A DNA stretch of 7,892 nt. Source: Aequorivita sp. Lineage in GTDB: Bacteria > Bacteroidota > Bacteroidia > Flavobacteriales > Flavobacteriaceae. The stretch covers positions 1 through 7,892 of the forward strand of contig NVXN01000008.1 in assembly GCA_002733915.1 (NCBI GenBank), given 5' to 3'. The notes under the pieces were generated by a model. It made no database searches. It was not told the DNA's origin and worked only from the letters and a program-made list of their open reading frames with translations. A program made the translations under genes and the position numbers. This document shows, in pieces, positions 5,119-7,892 of the stretch; the first letter of the stretch is position 1, and each line of letters begins with the position of its first letter.

Positions 5119-7892
5119 ACAATTCTTTGATTAATGGGATTAATGAATCTTCACTACCTAAATCGTATAATTTAGCTAATAGCTTTTCGAGGTTGGCTTT
5201 CTCTCTTGCAAATTGTCCTTGCAGTGGAGTTAAAGCTCTTTTATTTCCTGCATTTGCATCTATTTGGTCATAAATGCTGACTAATTCTTTTTGAGTTTCT
5301 ACGATTTTGTCGTGAAGTGTTTTTTGTTTAGTATCTGAAAAATCAATCTTTCTGATTGGTAGATTTTTCAAAACCTTTGTTCCTCTCGCTATGTAACCAC
5401 CTCTGAAAACTTCGCCATACAGAGCACTAAACCACTCCAAATATTTAGAGTTGAGAATGGCTTGAATGTAGTAAATGGAATAATCGGAAGTTGTTGGAAT
5501 TGCAACTACACAATAACCTGCTGTTCCACCTGATGAAATCAAAGTTCCGTGAACATCTATCGCGTATTTATCGCCAACAGAGAGAACACCAACAATAATT
5601 TTTGAAGGAAGTCCACAACTATCCAAACTTTGATGTCTGCCGTATCTGTGCCATTCATTTTTCTTTTTTGGCTCAGGCTTAATATCACGTTTCGGATTAT
5701 TTAAAATGGCTTTTTGCTTTTGTAAATAGCCATAAGCCAAAGGGAATTTCTTTTGAATTGTGGTTAGAGGAATAATGTCAACTCCTGTTTTTGTTGTCAG
5801 ATAAGGATAAATGACCCTTGCATTCGGTTTGAAAGTTCTGTAAGTGTATAAATTATCTTCGCCTGATGAAGTTTGAAAGTAGGGTTTAGTTATTTCCTTC
5901 TCAATCTTGTAATCAATACCTTTTTTCGTGAAATAGAAGTGCTTCTTATCCTCTTTAGTTGGTGTAAAAATGTAAACTTCATTTGCACTGGTCTGAATAC
6001 CATTGAAAATATTGTCACTTCCAACCAAATCATTAAGTTTTACACTTTGAGAAACGATTTTATTGTAAGTGTTTGTTAATTCGGGTGGAACTAAAACCCA
6101 AACTTCACTATCCAATTCATCTGTTTTTTTTGAACCGTATTTTGCAGCCTCTGACTCTCTAACTTTCCAACTTTTCAGGCTTCTTACTTCCGCATATTGG
6201 AAAGTCTTTTGCGGCTTCTTATTCAGAATTAACAAACAAGTGTAGGTTGTTTTGTCTGCAAAAACCTGATTTGCACCAAATGAAACGATTGAATGCAGAT
6301 ATTCTTTTTCTGCGAGTAATTCACGAAGCTTTTTACCCGCACCAACTTTTGTAAACTTGCTTGGAACGATATAACCTAATATTCCATCATCAGCCAATAA
6401 GTTGATTCCTTGTTCAAGAAAAAGGAAGTATTTGTCAAACTGCTTGTAGGCTGAATTGAAATTTGTTTTGTAAAGTGGCAATTCAAGCGGAGTTATATTT
6501 TTCATATCTTCCGATTTCATATAAGGGGGATTGCCTACAATGACATCAAAGCGAAGTTTTGAAAAATCAAACGGATTAATAATTACTTGGTCTTTTTTAT
6601 TCGTTACTTGTTTTGGATTCAATAAACTGTTTCCGAAAAAGATGTTTTCAGAAAGATCGGGTAAAACAGGTTTTGTTTTGTTGGTTGAATTTACATCTTC
6701 ACCCTCAAGTAATTTGAGAAGCAAACCAAATTTGGCTGCTTCAACTGCATTATAATCTTTATCAACTCCATAAATGCAATTCAATAAAAGTTGTCGCTTA
6801 ATTTCAAACGGCAGTTTGTAGGTGTTGATATTGGTTTGAATGAGTTTTGATTTGTCGTTTTTCAGATAGTAGTCAATCAAAATATCATTGAGCAACTGGA
6901 AAAGTTCCAATAAAAATGCACCTGAACCACAAGAAATATCAGCGAATTTTAGTTTAAGAATTTCTTTATCCGTTTTTCCTTCACATTTTTTCAATACGGT
7001 ATTTCGTAAAATATCGCTTATGATGAATGTTGGTGTGGTGATGATGTCACGGTCAACATTTTCAGGTTTTTTTACTAAAACAACTGAACCGCTTTGAACG
7101 GTCAATTTTTCAGAAAGGAAAATTTCATAAATGCTTCCTAATACATCAGAAGAAAAAACACTGAAAGAATAAGGACTTTCAGGGTAATACAGTTGCTTGA
7201 TGATAGTCCAAAAAACAGAACTAATATTTTCTACAATCTTGTCTTTTAGAAGCTGGTCAAAAAGTCCTGAATTATAGCGTTTGTCTGCATCTTCAAACTT
7301 CTTTATGAGTGCTTTAAAATCGTTTGTGTTGGCAAATTTTAAAAGTGTTTGATAATCTTCTAAATTTCTGTCCTCACAAACACGTAAAAACAAAACCCTG
7401 TTCAAATAACTCTGAACAATATCATTCAGTTGTTGCTCGTCAATTTTTGGGTCGTGTTTATATATTTCAGAACCGAGTGCTTTCCTCCATTCATTGATTT
7501 GATTTAGAAATAAATTGTCAATCGAGTATTGATTGATTTTGCTTTCTATTTCTTTCCATTCCGTTTCAAATGCTCCTGAATACACGGATTCCTTTCCTAT
7601 AAGCTGTTTGATTTCTTCAAACTTGCTTTCGTATTCCGTGTAATGGTATTTTTTTACGAGTGCTTTTGTGTAGTTGTCATTTTTCTCAACTTTTACGGAA
7701 GTGTCGTAAATGATTAAATATTCAAAGTTTGAAAGAACAGAAATTTTCAACTTGGCAGTAAATCCGTATCGTCTGACTTGTTTTGCAGTGTCGTTGTTTG
7801 ATTCAATAGAAACGCAAGGTTTCTTTGCTTCCAAAAAATATTTTCTTTCAGAAAAAAGTCGGAAAGTATAATCAGGTTTTTTTGAATGTTCG
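5105..7892 (-). CDS. Fused Eco57I-like type IIG restriction-modification enzyme (5' partial)
   Basis: This is a single chain predicted to both cut and methylate DNA. The frame stays open to the right edge, so the true start is outside the window; 928 codons are visible. The first in-frame start-like codon, TTG at 7832-7834, is internal, because upstream codons encode P-D-Y (PD at 7871-7876) followed by F-L-E-A-K-K-P (EAK at 7823-7831). This is a PD-(D/E)xK nuclease motif at the expected place. A helical connector follows, then DISCGSGAF (6914-6940, SAM motif I) and NPPY (6521-6532, catalytic motif IV). The C-terminal third is a target-recognition region: GIQTSANEVY near 5965-6010, and GGYIARGTKVLKNLPI near 5350-5410, typical of the TaqI-like specificity domain. 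Size and partner gene match Eco57I (a bifunctional enzyme of just under 1000 residues). It probably cuts at a fixed distance from an asymmetric site; this is family knowledge, and the site is unknown. Confidence 0.93.
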   Translation of the reverse strand, partial: EHSKKPDYTFRLFSERKYFLEAKKPCVSIESNNDTAKQVRRYGFTAKLKISVLSNFEYLIIYDTSVKVEKNDNYTKALVKKYHYTEYESKFEEIKQLIGKESVYSGAFETEWKEIESKINQYSIDNLFLNQINEWRKALGSEIYKHDPKIDEQQLNDIVQSYLNRVLFLRVCEDRNLEDYQTLLKFANTNDFKALIKKFEDADKRYNSGLFDQLLKDKIVENISSVFWTIIKQLYYPESPYSFSVFSSDVLGSIYEIFLSEKLTVQSGSVVLVKKPENVDRDIITTPTFIISDILRNTVLKKCEGKTDKEILKLKFADISCGSGAFLLELFQLLNDILIDYYLKNDKSKLIQTNINTYKLPFEIKRQLLLNCIYGVDKDYNAVEAAKFGLLLKLLEGEDVNSTNKTKPVLPDLSENIFFGNSLLNPKQVTNKKDQVIINPFDFSKLRFDVIVGNPPYMKSEDMKNITPLELPLYKTNFNSAYKQFDKYFLFLEQGINLLADDGILGYIVPSKFTKVGAGKKLRELLAEKEYLHSIVSFGANQVFADKTTYTCLLILNKKPQKTFQYAEVRSLKSWKVRESEAAKYGSKKTDELDSEVWVLVPPELTNTYNKIVSQSVKLNDLVGSDNIFNGIQTSANEVYIFTPTKEDKKHFYFTKKGIDYKIEKEITKPYFQTSSGEDNLYTYRTFKPNARVIYPYLTTKTGVDIIPLTTIQKKFPLAYGYLQKQKAILNNPKRDIKPEPKKKNEWHRYGRHQSLDSCGLPSKIIVGVLSVGDKYAIDVHGTLISSGGTAGYCVVAIPTTSDYSIYYIQAILNSKYLEWFSALYGEVFRGGYIARGTKVLKNLPIRKIDFSDTKQKTLHDKIVETQKELVSIYDQIDANAGNKRALTPLQGQFAREKANLEKLLAKLYDLGSEDSLIPLIKELYEAN

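Noticed and set aside
7832..7834. TTG as the start codon of the restriction enzyme
   Set aside because: The frame remains open to the window edge and the upstream codons complete a PD-(D/E)xK nuclease motif, so the TTG is an internal Leu codon.
3511..7892. Type I restriction (HsdM/HsdS/HsdR) or BREX PglX locus
   Set aside because: There is no separate HsdS-like or helicase gene, and the fused nuclease-methyltransferase-specificity chain plus a second methyltransferase fits the Eco57I type better.

Overview
The window comes from an AT-rich bacterial genome, most likely Bacteroidota. The evidence is the low-GC codon use, starts without Shine-Dalgarno sequences, a lipoprotein with a relaxed lipobox, and the protein families present. 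This placement is an inference; no rRNA or taxonomic marker is visible. Every convincing gene lies on the minus strand.

Right to centre (7892 down to 1487): four tightly packed minus-strand genes that read as one operon entering from beyond the right edge. In transcription order they are: (1) a large fused restriction-modification protein of the Eco57I / type IIG kind, cut by the window edge; (2) a stand-alone Eco57I-like adenine methyltransferase, overlapping gene 1 by 14 nt; (3) a DUF262 (GmrSD N-terminal-like, ParB/Srx-type) protein, 9 nt further on; (4) a divergent RelA/SpoT nucleotidyltransferase-like protein, 2 nt further on. Genes 1 and 2 match the Eco57I layout of a bifunctional cutting/methylating enzyme plus a second methyltransferase. 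Genes 3 and 4 are not standard parts of such a system. DUF262 proteins occur in modification-dependent restriction, and RelA/SpoT-like proteins can be growth-arresting effectors. The operon may therefore be a composite anti-phage module in which restriction is backed by a second, possibly abortive, layer. That combination is the most interesting hypothesis here and is not proven by sequence alone.

Centre-left (1486 to 1082): about 400 bases without a convincing gene but rich in structure. It holds a long imperfect stem-loop directly after the RelA/SpoT-like stop codon, three copies of the 12-mer TGTGNGTTGGCT, a second small dyad, and a doubtful 63-codon ORF.

Left (1081 to 125): a gene for a secreted lipoprotein with two DUF1259 (LppY/LpqO-like) repeats, closely bracketed by a perfect 9-bp inverted repeat (GTTGGGCGT / ACGCCCAAC) whose cores fit integron attC simple-site consensus. 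This gene seems unrelated to the defence operon and looks like a separately acquired unit. The first 78 bases may be the tail of a convergent plus-strand gene. No clear promoter (for example the Bacteroidota TAnnTTTG box) was found; the operon promoter should lie beyond the right edge.
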